From a bacterium (lineage in GTDB: Bacteria > Ratteibacteria > UBA8468 > B48-G9 > JAFGKM01): a stretch of 28,400 bases of DNA. The notes beneath the pieces were generated by a model that saw only the letters and a program-made list of their open reading frames with translations, did not search any database and was not told the DNA's origin. Shown here piece after piece: positions 1 through 7,886 of this stretch. The first letter of the stretch is position 1; each line of letters begins with the position of its first letter. The stretch lies in assembly GCA_023230585.1 (NCBI GenBank), contig JALNXB010000025.1, forward strand, positions 1 to 28,400, in the 5' to 3' direction. Position numbers and translations under genes: made by a program.

Positions 1-553
1 CATTGGTATGATTACCGTGCCTAAAATGGACAAATCCATCTGCATTTTCTCCTGCTGCACATGTATAATACTGGCAATGATGTCTTGCATCGCTTGGTGC
101 GTACTGGAGGGCAACAGAATCTGTCAAAAGCCAGAAACGGTTAGGTTGGGCTTGTAGATAACGATTTGTGTTCACATAACCACTATCGTAGCTAAAAGCA
201 GAACCTGTGTCGAAATAGACATAAGTAGTTCTTACCCCATAAACACTACGTTGGTCATTATGAGGGTCCGCATCTGGAGAGTATGGTTTTTCTGAAGGGC
301 AACACCTCAATTCTCTCGGGATAAAACTGTTCATTGTTGTATTATGCAACCTTGGGTAGAACCAACCATCCCAGTTTTCAGCATATAAATAGAAATGAGT
401 TCCCAACTGTTTAAGGTTGTTTATACATACAGACGATTTTGCTCTTGCTCTTGCTTTACTCAAAGCAGGTAGCAACATACCAGCAAGTATCGCTATTATT
501 GCTATAACCACAAGTAATTCGATAAGTGTAAAGCCTGATTTGATTCTTTTCAT
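1..553 (-). CDS. Type II secretion-type pseudopilin, C-terminus beyond window edge
   Basis: This gene has no stop inside the window; its 3' end lies beyond base 1. The start is the ATG at 553-551, preceded by GGAGGA (561-566). The N-terminus is a class III prepilin leader: a short basic stretch (MKRIKSG), then FTLIELLVVIAIIAILAGMLL with the Glu at mature position 5, so a PilD-type peptidase should cut after the Gly. A charged helix (KARARAK) and the CINNLKQLG motif follow. Near the visible end, FRHGN opens the H-X9-DG motif typical of pseudopilin-like proteins in Planctomycetes and Lentisphaerae. It would be an inner-membrane-anchored periplasmic or pilus protein. Its first 60 codons are nearly identical to those of the next gene (815-1639) while the rest diverges, so the two are tandem paralogues. 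The exact role is unknown. Confidence 0.88.
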   Translation of the reverse strand, partial: MKRIKSGFTLIELLVVIAIIAILAGMLLPALSKARARAKSSVCINNLKQLGTHFYLYAENWDGWFYPRLHNTTMNSFIPRELRCCPSEKPYSPDADPHNDQRSVYGVRTTYVYFDTGSAFSYDSGYVNTNRYLQAQPNRFWLLTDSVALQYAPSDARHHCQYYTCAAGENADGFVHFRHGNHTN

Positions 554-560
554 TATTCTT

Positions 561-566
561 TCCTCC
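561..566 (-). promoter_or_regulatory. Shine-Dalgarno of first pseudopilin
   Basis: GGAGGA on the minus strand lies 7 nt before the ATG at 553. It fixes the start of a gene whose plus strand also carries an open but non-coding frame. Confidence 0.7.
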
Positions 567-602
567 TTTACCCGCTGCTGTTTGTTTTATACTTGCCCAG
601 CG

Positions 603-628
603 TGTCATCCTGAACTTGTTTCAGGAAC
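603..628. repeat. REP-type palindrome B (TCCTGAACTTGTTTCAGGA)
   Basis: The arms TCCTGAA and TTCAGGA flank CTTGT. The same palindrome recurs at 23821-23846 and 28306-28332, where it is joined to palindrome A. Here it stands alone, 50 bp upstream of the first pseudopilin start. Confidence 0.8.
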
Positions 629-696
629 CTTGCCTTGTCGCCGTTTTATGGCGTTGCGAGGAGCGTTTTATTCCATAGTTTTCAGAGGAATTGCGA

Positions 697-800
697 CGTG
701 GCAATCCTCGTCTTTATCCCTACTATTGTTTGCCCCCATTCCTTTTCCGCCTACGGCGAGATTGCCACGCCAAAAAACGGCTCGCAAAGACGGAATGGGA
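697..800. repeat. Dispersed palindromic element (CGTGGCAATC...GATTGCCACG)
   Basis: Perfect 10-bp inverted arms lie at 697-706 and 760-769, followed by CTCGCAAAGACGGAATGGG. About 100 bp of this block is repeated with few changes at 16664-16768, including the CCCCCATTCCTTTTCCGCC core. Together with palindrome B it fills most of the 261-bp gap (554-814) between the two pseudopilin genes. No gene is seen in that gap. Confidence 0.8.
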
Positions 801-814
801 GTTTTTTAACACAA

Positions 815-1639
815 TCAGTTCTCAGTCCAATATTTATTAGAGAGCAACCTCGGTCTGTGTTGGTACGCTACATCAGGATGTGGCGCACTACCTGTTGCAC
901 AACCCTTTGCATTAAGAAACTCGTTAACATTAGCCCTACTCCAACTCATTGCATCACCTTCTTTCCAATAGCTTGGATCTTTAGGTGTTGCTACCCACTT
1001 TACTCTACCATCAACATATAAAACATTTATTCCTTCCACTCCGTGGTTTGAATAACGCCTAAAAAGCCGCCACTTTTCTGGACCATTACCCTTAGGGTCG
1101 TCAGTCATAATAGCAGTATCAGGATGTGTTTGAAGATTTAAACCGAGAGCATAAGTATATGAACAACTTGAAACTTTATTATCACGGTAAATAGTCAAAT
1201 CAGTTGCAGTAGTTGCTCTATAGAGTGCGCCAGCACGATTTTCATAAGGTTTATCATCTCCACCGCCAGGACATACAAAAAGTTTGTAGTCTGTTATATA
1301 TTGTGCTGTCTCAAATTTAGGTGTTGAAGGGTCTATCTGCCCTGTAAGTAGAGCAAGAGAAATGTTAGGTTTAGAGGTAATATGACCTGTAGAAAAACTG
1401 GGATGCCCGCTCCATTGTGCTTCATCGTCGAAATCGTGGTAAGGAAAATAACCGCCCCAATCGTTGGCGTATATTAGGAGTGCCAACCCTAATTGCTTAA
1501 GGTTGTTCATACATACAGTTGCTTTTGCTCTTGCTCTTGCTTTACTTAAAGCAGGTAGCAACATACTAGCAAGTATAGCAATAATTGCTATAACCACAAG
1601 AAGTTCAATAAGAGTAAAACCACCTTTACTTCTTTTCAT
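815..1639 (-). CDS. Type II secretion-type pseudopilin (H-X9-DG type)
   Basis: This is a 274-aa protein starting MKRSKGGFTLIELLVV, a class III prepilin signal with Glu+5 and one N-terminal hydrophobic helix (about residues 7-30). A conserved CMNNLKQLGLALLIYANDW segment follows. The C-terminal half has NHGVEGINVLYVDGRV, the H-X9-DG motif of PVC-group pseudopilin-like proteins. A longer reading from a GTG at 1648 is possible, but that GTG lies inside the Shine-Dalgarno AAGGAGGTGAT, so the ATG at 1639 is the real start. It is a tandem paralogue of the upstream partial gene; the N-terminal third is nearly the same and the C-terminal domain differs. It probably belongs to a large family of variable exported proteins or minor pilins. 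The substrate or partner is unknown. Confidence 0.9.
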   Translation of the reverse strand: MKRSKGGFTLIELLVVIAIIAILASMLLPALSKARARAKATVCMNNLKQLGLALLIYANDWGGYFPYHDFDDEAQWSGHPSFSTGHITSKPNISLALLTGQIDPSTPKFETAQYITDYKLFVCPGGGDDKPYENRAGALYRATTATDLTIYRDNKVSSCSYTYALGLNLQTHPDTAIMTDDPKGNGPEKWRLFRRYSNHGVEGINVLYVDGRVKWVATPKDPSYWKEGDAMSWSRANVNEFLNAKGCATGSAPHPDVAYQHRPRLLSNKYWTEN

Positions 1640-1648
1640 TTTTATCAC

Positions 1649-1655
1649 CTCCTTT
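1649..1655 (-). promoter_or_regulatory. Shine-Dalgarno deciding the pseudopilin start
   Basis: AAGGAGG runs into GTGAT, a near-full anti-SD match 8-9 nt before the ATG at 1639. It includes the alternative GTG codon, which therefore cannot be the start. Confidence 0.75.
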
Positions 1656-1788
1656 CATTGTTACATTTCATTAGTATTTTTTCAAGGAAGTGTTATATTA
1701 CGCAGGGTTGTAATATTCCTATTTTTTATGTAACAGTGAATATAAAACCGAGCTACCTTGCCAAAAAATCAGGTTTTATCTTACCCAT

Positions 1789-1818
1789 ATTCTAATCTCT
1801 ACCCTTAATTTTTGTCAA
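1789..1818 (-). promoter_or_regulatory. Sigma-70-like promoter for pseudopilin
   Basis: TTGACA (1818-1813), an 18-nt spacer and TAGAAT (1794-1789) on the minus strand. It predicts a leader of about 140 nt before the ATG at 1639. No other gene is seen in 1640-1876. Confidence 0.55.
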
Positions 1819-1876
1819 ATATTAAAATCGTTTTACTAAAATAAAAGAATAAAAATAGTGGTTGAGTTTTTGTTTT

Positions 1877-2572
1877 TTAAAAAGGAAACTGTATATTAAA
1901 CTTATCAAAGAAGAGTAAAACTCCTACAATTATTAATACAATCCCAGTAATCATTTGTATAACTGTATAATATTTTTTGATTTTACTAAAGAAAGTCAGT
2001 GCTTGCTCAAGCAGAATGGCAGTTAATATAAAAGGTACCCCTATTCCAAGAGAATAAAAGAATAAGAGTAACATCCCTTTTAGAACGGTCTCTTCCATTG
2101 AAGCCATAGTCAATATAGAACCAAGGACAGGACCTACACAAGGACTCCAACCAAAAGCAAAAACAATTCCTAAAAGTAGAGCACCTATATACCCAGAAGT
2201 AATTTTTTTAAGGTTAATCTTTTTCTGAGAATATAAAATTTTAAATTTTATGATACCTGTAAGATGAAATCCAAAAAGGATAATAAGAAGAGCCCCTATC
2301 ATTCTTATCAAATCACGTTTGTTATAAAGAATTCTACCTAACCAGTTTGCAGAGGCTCCAAGTAGAGTAAAAATTATAGTAAACCCAAGCACAAAAAATA
2401 GAGATAAGAAGAGTGTCTTATTTTTATTTTTAGAAGATTTAAGGTTCTCAAGAGAAACTCCTGTAATATAGGAAAGATACGCAGGAATTAAAGGCAATAT
2501 ACAGGGGCTTGCAAAAGAAAGCAGACCAAAAACAAAACTTCCAAGTAACCGATAATTTTGTATATTTTCCAT
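1877..2572 (-). CDS. ccdA: CcdA-type thiol-disulfide membrane transporter
   Basis: This is a 231-aa integral membrane protein of the CcdA/DsbD-gamma family, which passes reducing equivalents from cytoplasmic thioredoxin across the membrane for cytochrome c maturation or periplasmic thiol reduction. Family hallmarks are SFASPCILPLIPAYLSY in the first helix (Cys24) and FGWSPCVGPVLGS in the fourth (Cys145), the redox-active pair. About six hydrophobic helices are visible, the normal size for CcdA. A TTG at 2581 would extend it by three codons, but the ATG at 2572 is preferred. No Shine-Dalgarno precedes either codon. A candidate -10 lies 13 nt upstream, suggesting a very short leader. It diverges from the enolase-superfamily gene. 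No cytochrome or thioredoxin-like partner is adjacent, so its partner is unknown. Confidence 0.92.
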   Translation of the reverse strand: MENIQNYRLLGSFVFGLLSFASPCILPLIPAYLSYITGVSLENLKSSKNKNKTLFLSLFFVLGFTIIFTLLGASANWLGRILYNKRDLIRMIGALLIILFGFHLTGIIKFKILYSQKKINLKKITSGYIGALLLGIVFAFGWSPCVGPVLGSILTMASMEETVLKGMLLLFFYSLGIGVPFILTAILLEQALTFFSKIKKYYTVIQMITGIVLIIVGVLLFFDKFNIQFPF

Positions 2573-2585
2573 TTTATGCAATAAT

Positions 2586-2613
2586 TGTATAGTCTATTTA
2601 ATAAAAAGTCTAA
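2586..2613 (-). promoter_or_regulatory. Candidate ccdA promoter, near-leaderless
   Basis: TTAGAC (2613-2608), a 16-nt spacer and TATACA (2591-2586). The start point would be about 7 nt before the ATG at 2572, matching the missing Shine-Dalgarno. The 53-62 bp divergent gap must also hold the promoter of the plus-strand gene. Confidence 0.35.
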
Positions 2614-2634
2614 TTATTTTATTTTGGAGGAGAA

Positions 2635-3921
2635 ATGCAAATAGAAAAAGTAAATCTTAATTTTGAAATTGAACCATTAAAAACCCCGTTGGGTTTTAAA
2701 GGCGGATATTTAACAAGTTTATGGCAGTCTATCGTATATCTGGAAAGTAAAAATTGTCATAGTATAGGATTGGGTACTCAAAGTGTGCTCTGGTCAGATG
2801 CAACTGTATTTACTTCTCACAGCGAAGTTGGCGGAAATATGCTTATGTTTGCTATTACCGAGTATGCAACTAATATGCTTAAAGGGCGAAAAATTGATAC
2901 CCCTATAACAGCCCAAGAAGAGATTTTGGATGATGTACACGCTTATGCTTGTAATATAACAGGGAAAAAAAATTTAAGAAAAACTTTTACGTTAAACGCT
3001 CTTGTAGCCCTCGACAATGCTTTATGGATGCTTTACGCAAGAGAAAATAATATTAAAGATTTTTATAATATGATACCTGATACTTACAAAAAACTTGTTT
3101 CGTATAAACACCCTTCAATTGCTTGTATACCTCTTATTTCTTATGGTGTGCCTGTTTTTGATATTGGGCAAACTATTCAGGACGGTTTTTTTACTTTAAA
3201 AATCAAGATAGGTTCCGATCCAGAAAAAGATGGCGACCTCGATAAGATGTTAAAGTGGGATATGGAAAGGATTAAAAATATACATCAAAAATATTGTGAC
3301 CAGACAACACCTTACACTGAAAACGGTAAATTGCCGTATTATTTTGATGCTAACGGAAGATATGATACTAAAGAACGATTATGGAAATTAATCGATTATA
3401 TTGACAAAATAGGGGCTCTTGAACAGGTTGCAATTATTGAGGAACCTTTCCCTGAAGAATCTGAAGAAGAAGTTGGAGATTTCCCGGTTAGGATAATTGC
3501 TGATGAGAGTGCACATACCGAACAAGATACCCGAAAAAGACATCAACTTGGATATAAAGGTGTAGCATTAAAACCTATAGCAAAAACGTTAAGTATGACG
3601 TTAAAAATATTAGAAGAAGCTGACACAAACCAGATGGAATATTTTTGTGCTGACCTTACAGTAATACCTCCGCTTGTGGAATGGAACAAAAATCTTGCTA
3701 GCAGATTAAGACCATATAAAGGTTTTAAAATACCCCCTATGGAATCTAATGGATACCAGAACTATAAAAATTGGGATATGTTAAAATCTTTCCATTCTTA
3801 TCCTGAATCAGAATGGGCTTTTCCGTCAAAAGGCATATTCAACCTAAACGAAGATTTTTATATAAAAAGTGGCGGTATTTTTAAAGATTCTACACATTAT
3901 GAAAAATTGGTTAAACCATAA
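2635..3921 (+). CDS. Enolase-superfamily (mandelate racemase/MLE-like) protein
   Basis: This is a 428-aa protein with the two-domain enolase-superfamily fold. The barrel shows the expected active-site series: Lys189-x-Lys191 (LKIKIG) as the catalytic base pair, Asp238 (FDANG), Glu269/270 (IIEEPF) and Asp290 (ADES) as Mg2+ ligands, and Lys313 (VALKP) as the opposing base. The KxK...K pattern is that of the muconate-lactonising-enzyme/dipeptide-epimerase subgroup, not the His base of mandelate racemase. It is longer than usual for the family (about 350-370 aa), mainly through insertions and the C-terminal region. The start is supported by GGAGGAG just upstream. Substrate cannot be read from the sequence: epimerisation or dehydration of a carboxylate is likely, a sugar acid or dipeptide possible. 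It stands alone between divergent ccdA and convergent mgtE. Confidence 0.85.
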   Translation: MQIEKVNLNFEIEPLKTPLGFKGGYLTSLWQSIVYLESKNCHSIGLGTQSVLWSDATVFTSHSEVGGNMLMFAITEYATNMLKGRKIDTPITAQEEILDDVHAYACNITGKKNLRKTFTLNALVALDNALWMLYARENNIKDFYNMIPDTYKKLVSYKHPSIACIPLISYGVPVFDIGQTIQDGFFTLKIKIGSDPEKDGDLDKMLKWDMERIKNIHQKYCDQTTPYTENGKLPYYFDANGRYDTKERLWKLIDYIDKIGALEQVAIIEEPFPEESEEEVGDFPVRIIADESAHTEQDTRKRHQLGYKGVALKPIAKTLSMTLKILEEADTNQMEYFCADLTVIPPLVEWNKNLASRLRPYKGFKIPPMESNGYQNYKNWDMLKSFHSYPESEWAFPSKGIFNLNEDFYIKSGGIFKDSTHYEKLVKP

Positions 3922-3959
3922 TTTATCATAATATTTTTTCGCAAAACTTTATAGAGTCC

Positions 3960-5300
3960 TTAAAGTATCATTAGTGCTATAGCAAAATATATCAATAATC
4001 CCAAAACGTCCATAACAGTAGTAATAAGAGGGCTACTTACGACGGCAGGGTCAAGACGCAACTTCCCAAGTATTATGGGCAAAAGGCTTCCAACGACATT
4101 TGACCAGAGAGCAATAAGAACAACTGATATACTTATAACCAAACTTACTTTTATATCCCCTTGCCACACAAAACTCCACAATAAAAGTACAAGACCGAGA
4201 GCAAGGCCAAGCAATAGTCCTAAAATTGCTTCTTTCTTAATAACACTAAGCCATTTATTGGGAGTTAGATCGCCAGTAACAAGGGCTCTTATAATAAGAG
4301 TTGCCGATTGAGTACCTGTGTTTCCTCCAGTATCTATAAGGACAGGTATAAAAAAAGCTAATGTTATAACATTTTTTAATACTCCTTCAAAGGAAGATAT
4401 AACGCTCCCAGAGAGAAAACCAGCAACAGCAAGAAAAAGAAGCCATACAACCCGTTTTTTGAAAAGAGAAAAAATTGGTGCTGTGGTATAATTAATCTCA
4501 AAAGGAATAACACTAGCACCTTTATGAATATCTTCGGTTACTTCATCTTCATATACATCTATTACGTCGTCAATTGTAACTACACCTAACAATATGTTTT
4601 GAGAATCTACAACAGGAAGAACTATCAAGTTATACTTTTTCATAATTGTGACAGCCTCTTCTTGGTCAGCAGAAGCGTTGATAGAATAACAGTCTCTATC
4701 CATTAGGGCTTCAACTTTTTCATTGAAAGGAGAAAGAATTAAACGCCTAAGAGAGATATCGTCAAGGAGGTGTCCTGTTTCATCTACAACATAAAGAATA
4801 TCAACAGTTTCAGCATCTTGTCCATATTTTCTTATATGTTCAAAAGATTCTTTTACTGTCCAGTCAGAATTTATTGCAACATAATCAGGAGTCATAAGTC
4901 GACCAACACTATCGTCAGGATAACCAAGCAATTCCATAGCTTCCTTTCTTTCTGCAAAAGGTAATAGGTTTAGGAAATGTTTGGTTACACTAGCTGGAAG
5001 TTCTTCAAAAACATCAGTTCTATCGTCAGGGGTCATTTCAAGAAAAATTTCTCTTATATGATCGTTACTCATCTGGAACAATAGATGCTTTTGAGCACCA
5101 GTATCAAGCTCACTAAAAACTTCTGCTGCGAGTTCTCTGGGCAGTAAACGAAAAATAATTATCTTCAGTTCATCCTCAACATTGTCTATAAGGTCAACAA
5201 TATCTTGTGCCGGCCAGAGAGAAAGAGCGTCTTTTAAGGTACGCCAATTTTTCTGTTGAATCAACTCTTTTATTTCTGGTGTAAGTAATGCTTTTAACAT
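3960..5300 (-). CDS. mgtE: MgtE-family magnesium channel/transporter
   Basis: This is a 446-aa MgtE protein. It has an N-terminal superhelical domain of short repeats (about 1-130), a tandem CBS pair (about 135-255) that senses cytosolic Mg2+, the plug helix, then about five transmembrane helices (about 285-446). Signatures seen are PVLIDTGGNTGTQSA in the second helix, which lines the Mg2+ pore, and LDPAVVSSPLITTVMDVLG near the end. Length is normal. The ATG at 5300 is preceded by a modest AAGGA. It lies 32 bp downstream of mscS on the same strand and is probably co-transcribed with it, pairing an osmotic-release channel with a Mg2+ channel. No M-box-like leader is seen in front of the operon. 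It converges on the enolase-superfamily gene with a 38-bp gap and no clear terminator. Confidence 0.96.
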   Translation of the reverse strand: MLKALLTPEIKELIQQKNWRTLKDALSLWPAQDIVDLIDNVEDELKIIIFRLLPRELAAEVFSELDTGAQKHLLFQMSNDHIREIFLEMTPDDRTDVFEELPASVTKHFLNLLPFAERKEAMELLGYPDDSVGRLMTPDYVAINSDWTVKESFEHIRKYGQDAETVDILYVVDETGHLLDDISLRRLILSPFNEKVEALMDRDCYSINASADQEEAVTIMKKYNLIVLPVVDSQNILLGVVTIDDVIDVYEDEVTEDIHKGASVIPFEINYTTAPIFSLFKKRVVWLLFLAVAGFLSGSVISSFEGVLKNVITLAFFIPVLIDTGGNTGTQSATLIIRALVTGDLTPNKWLSVIKKEAILGLLLGLALGLVLLLWSFVWQGDIKVSLVISISVVLIALWSNVVGSLLPIILGKLRLDPAVVSSPLITTVMDVLGLLIYFAIALMIL

Positions 5301-5332
5301 AGTGTTTTTTTTCCTTTAAACATTTTAAAATA

Positions 5333-6301
5333 TTAAGTTTGTTCTTTATTCTTTTCACCGCTTCTATAAGAATATACGTAGGGTATTGCAAAATCCACCT
5401 TTGAATTCTTTTGAAATTTTTTAAATATAATCTTATTTATTTCGTGAGATATCTTTGGTCTTTGGGTAGCTAATGTGGTATATCTTAACCTCATATATAT
5501 TCCGTAATCATAAACATCGGCTCTTACATAAGGCAGATTACCTGTTTTATCAATTATATCTTTTGTAACCTCTTCTGCTGCTGAAATAAGAATTTTTTCT
5601 GCTTCATCCCAATCAGAATCAAGAGTAATACGCCATACAACTTCATCAAGAGAGTAAGGCTCTTCATGTCTTGCTGTATAGTTTATAACCACCTGACTAA
5701 AAAGCATCGCATTAGGTATTAATATATTCCTTCCGCTTGCATCTTCACTGCCAACTGTCCCGCCGACCTGATTAAGAACAGTATACATAAACCCTACTTC
5801 AACAACATCTCCAACAAGCCCCAATGAAGAAAAAAGAATTCTGTCACCAATACGAAAAGGACGCCTTAAAGTTATCAATACCCATGCGGCCACTCCGCTA
5901 ACAGGAGCTTGAAGAGACCATCCAAGTAGCAAACCCATAAAACTTGCTCCAAATACTCCGAATATTGTTAGTTTACCGATACTTTCAATAAATGCTATTA
6001 TAATGCCAAGTCCTGCAAGAGTATGGATAAAGCCAGTAAGCATCTTTGTCTCTCCCTTAGGACCTCTTTTTTTCATAATCATAATGCCTATAATAAAAGA
6101 GAGAACAGACGCAGTAAGAAGGATTAGAAAAACTATATAAATAAAACGTATAATAGATTTACCTTCGGATATAAAACCAAGATTTATCCCTTTTGTATGG
6201 AGGGAAAAACTTATAACCCATAAACAACAGAGCACCAAAAAATAGAAATATGGAGGTTTTTTACGTTTAAATTCTTCAATTTTTGTTTCCTGCTTAATCA
6301 T
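5333..6301 (-). CDS. MscS-family mechanosensitive channel
   Basis: This is a 322-aa small-conductance mechanosensitive channel homologue that would release solutes during osmotic downshock. Four hydrophobic segments are visible (about 18-35, 48-75, 85-110, 112-145). The last is the Gly/Ala-rich pore helix of TM3 type, GASFMGLLLGWSLQAPVSGV. It is followed by the conserved beta domain (RRPFRIGDRI, GDVVEVGFMYTVL, NILIPNAMLFSQVVINYT) and the alpha/beta cytoplasmic cage. The N-terminus is one helix longer than E. coli MscS. AAGGAGA lies just before the ATG at 6301, and a TTGACA-N17-TAGACT promoter lies upstream. First gene of a two-gene operon with mgtE. Confidence 0.93.
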   Translation of the reverse strand: MIKQETKIEEFKRKKPPYFYFLVLCCLWVISFSLHTKGINLGFISEGKSIIRFIYIVFLILLTASVLSFIIGIMIMKKRGPKGETKMLTGFIHTLAGLGIIIAFIESIGKLTIFGVFGASFMGLLLGWSLQAPVSGVAAWVLITLRRPFRIGDRILFSSLGLVGDVVEVGFMYTVLNQVGGTVGSEDASGRNILIPNAMLFSQVVINYTARHEEPYSLDEVVWRITLDSDWDEAEKILISAAEEVTKDIIDKTGNLPYVRADVYDYGIYMRLRYTTLATQRPKISHEINKIIFKKFQKNSKVDFAIPYVYSYRSGEKNKEQT

Positions 6302-6353
6302 TTGTTTTTCTCCTTGTAGGTCAAGTCTTAGTTAACCATTATTGGTTGATAAA

Positions 6354-6382
6354 AGTCTAATATTTTATGCCTTATTTGTCAA
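6354..6382 (-). promoter_or_regulatory. Sigma-70-like promoter of mscS-mgtE
   Basis: TTGACA (6382-6377), a 17-nt spacer and TAGACT (6359-6354), with the start codon at 6301. The AACCA-TTAT-TGGTT inverted repeat (about 6334-6347) falls in the leader and could be an operator or RNA hairpin. Confidence 0.6.
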
Positions 6383-6562
6383 TTATTTAGTGCTTGGGAT
6401 GAATTTTGCTAAGAGGGTATCTGGCTAAAAGATGAGATTGCTACGCTGAGAAGCCCTTACTACGCTAAAATAGAAGATTAGACGTCTTGTCCCAATAGTT
6501 TTTGTGAGGAGGGGAATTGCCAAGTTAAAAATCGTTCGTAAAAATGGAATGGGGGGGGTAGT

Positions 6563-6790
6563 AAAAACGAGATTCCGGATCAAGTCCGGAATGACTTACA
6601 GGGGGAGTCTCCGCCTTTTATCGCTCTGCTATTAATTTTTTTTTAGCCTGCCAACTACCCCTCCACCTACGCCAAGGTATACCTGCCGAAACTTATATTG
6701 TAGCGTAGGTTGCCTTTGGTGGATAAAACTCATCCCATTAACCTCTCTGCAACCCCTTGGGGACTTACTATCACGAGTACTCCCCGAGGG
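6563..6790. repeat. 230-bp dispersed repeat, copy 1 (with REP palindrome A)
   Basis: It opens with palindrome A (AAAAACGAGATTCCGG...CCGGAATGAC, 6563-6595) and continues with GAGTCTCCGCCTTTTA, GCCTGCCAACTACCCCT, the palindromic CCTACGC...GCGTAGG pair and CCTCTCTGCAA. About 90% of the 228 bp matches 9927-10156 in the same orientation. Confidence 0.88.
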
Positions 6791-6859
6791 GAGAAGGCAA
6801 GAAAAGGGAGATGAAAGTAACCAGTATACAGGTTATTTACGGCACCTACTAATACTGGT
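6781..6859. repeat. GAGAAGGCAAGAAAAGG element plus ACCAGTAT hairpin, first copy
   Basis: GGGGAGAAGGCAAGAAAAGG followed by an inverted pair ACCAGTATA...TAATACTGGT (6820-6859). The same series recurs at about 7009-7085 and its second half again at 7182-7233. It also shows inverted similarity with CTCATCCTTTCTTGCC at about 6907-6922. Confidence 0.75.
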
Positions 6860-7033
6860 TTAAAACTTCAAAGATTGGTTACAAACAAATACAAAGATAA
6901 CCGCCCCCTCATCCTTTCTTGCCCTACGGGCTTCAGTCAGCGGGCTCACCGACTCGCCCTTTGTGCTATACAGTGCTCATTATTCTTCGCACCAGCACTC
7001 TTCTCCCTCAAGGGGAGAAGGCAAGAAAAGGGA

Positions 7034-7355
7034 GATGAAAGTGAACCAGCATTACAGGTAATTTACGGCACCTACTAATACTGGTTTAATTTCGCCTGAA
7101 AACAAGGCGGCAAGAAACTGGCAATGAGATGTATTCTCATACATCGAAGAAGACAGTGACGCATGCCAACGAAGTTGTTAGGATGAAAGTGAACCAGTAT
7201 TACAGGTAATTTACGGCACCTACTAATACTGGTTTAATTTCGCCTGAAAACAAGGCGGCAAGGAACTGGCAATGAGATGTATTCTCATACATCGAAGAAG
7301 ACAGTGACGCATGCCAACGAAGTTGTTAGGATGAAAGTGAACCAGTATTACAGGT
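7034..7355. repeat. 148-bp tandem repeat, 2.15 units, structured
   Basis: Units at 7034-7181 and 7182-7329 are nearly identical. A partial third (7330-7355) stops within the first hairpin arm and covers the last two codons of the rubrerythrin gene. Each full unit has three inverted repeats: ACCAGTATTA/TAATACTGGT, CGCCT/AGGCG and GATGTAT/ATACATC. This could be a structured RNA, a mobile miniature element or a replication/recombination site; nothing in it codes. Confidence 0.88.
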
Positions 7356-7851
7356 TCATCCAGTTCCACACCCGACTCTCCTCCCTCTCCAACCAATCCG
7401 AAGTCCCTGTAAGGTAAGAATAAACATTAACAATGGAATCAAGATGTTTTTTCTCTTCGTTCAAAAGAAATTGTAACAACTCTTTTTCAGACTCATTCTT
7501 TGATTCAGCTAAAAACTTTTTATAAGATTCATATCCTTTCTTCTCAAGTTCAATTGCAGTCTCATAAACATCTATGTTGCTCTCTTTTGAAGTGGTAGTT
7601 TTTTCAATTTTTTCAAAAAAGGATTTCACATCTTCTTCAACAGAATCAATCTTTGAGACGTCATCTGAAACTTCAACAGGTAACCCTGCATAAAATTTTT
7701 CTATTCTTTCAGCGTGTTCTATTTCTTGTTTTGCAAGAGTGTAAAATAGAGCCTTGCTAAGGGGATTATTCACCTTTAAAGCAAACTCAAGATACAATAT
7801 TGCGCCTTTCTTTTCAAATTCTAATGCAAAATTTATAATCTTCTTTTCCAT
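7348..7851 (-). CDS. Rubrerythrin-type diiron protein without rubredoxin domain
   Basis: This is a 167-aa four-helix ferritin-like protein with a duplicated ExxH pattern: Glu13 and Glu43-x-x-His46 in the first half, Glu103 and Glu133-x-x-His136 in the second. These are the expected ligands of a non-haem diiron site for peroxide reduction. The C-terminal rubredoxin domain of classical rubrerythrin is missing, so electrons must come from a separate carrier such as rubredoxin or the glutaredoxin/reductase pair upstream. The start is set by AGGAGAC before the ATG at 7851. Last gene of grx-trxB-zip-rbr, 35 bp after zip. Its stop codon and last Leu codon lie in the partial third copy of the 148-bp repeat, so the extreme C-terminus may be repeat-derived. 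Confidence 0.88.
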   Translation of the reverse strand: MEKKIINFALEFEKKGAILYLEFALKVNNPLSKALFYTLAKQEIEHAERIEKFYAGLPVEVSDDVSKIDSVEEDVKSFFEKIEKTTTSKESNIDVYETAIELEKKGYESYKKFLAESKNESEKELLQFLLNEEKKHLDSIVNVYSYLTGTSDWLEREESRVWNWMNL

Positions 7852-7886
7852 TTGTCTCCTTTTAGGTTTTAAAAATATTTAGACTA

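Larger units (their letters stand above)
6302..7347. other. 1-kb gene-free repeat block
   Basis: No convincing gene. The only longer open frame (6875-7078, plus) runs through repeats and lacks any domain. The block holds the mscS promoter and then a degraded repeat (about 6470-6560). It continues with copy 1 of a 230-bp dispersed repeat, a duplicated GGGGAGAAGGCAAGAAAAGG element, and a 148-bp tandem repeat reaching the rubrerythrin stop codon. GC is visibly higher than in the flanking genes. Confidence 0.75.

Noticed and set aside
635..1021. Plus-strand 128-aa open frame
   Set aside because: It spans the intergenic repeat and the antisense of the second pseudopilin.
5301..5332. Mg2+ riboswitch (M-box or ykkC-like) before mgtE
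   Set aside because: Only 32 bp separate mscS and mgtE, and the mscS leader shows no M-box-like features.
6875..7078. Plus-strand 67-aa open frame
   Set aside because: It runs through dispersed repeats, has no Shine-Dalgarno and no recognisable domain; part of it is duplicated repeat DNA.
6302..7355. Possible CRISPR array from the regular 148-bp repeats
   Set aside because: Units are long, fully repeated with no variable spacers, and no cas genes are nearby.
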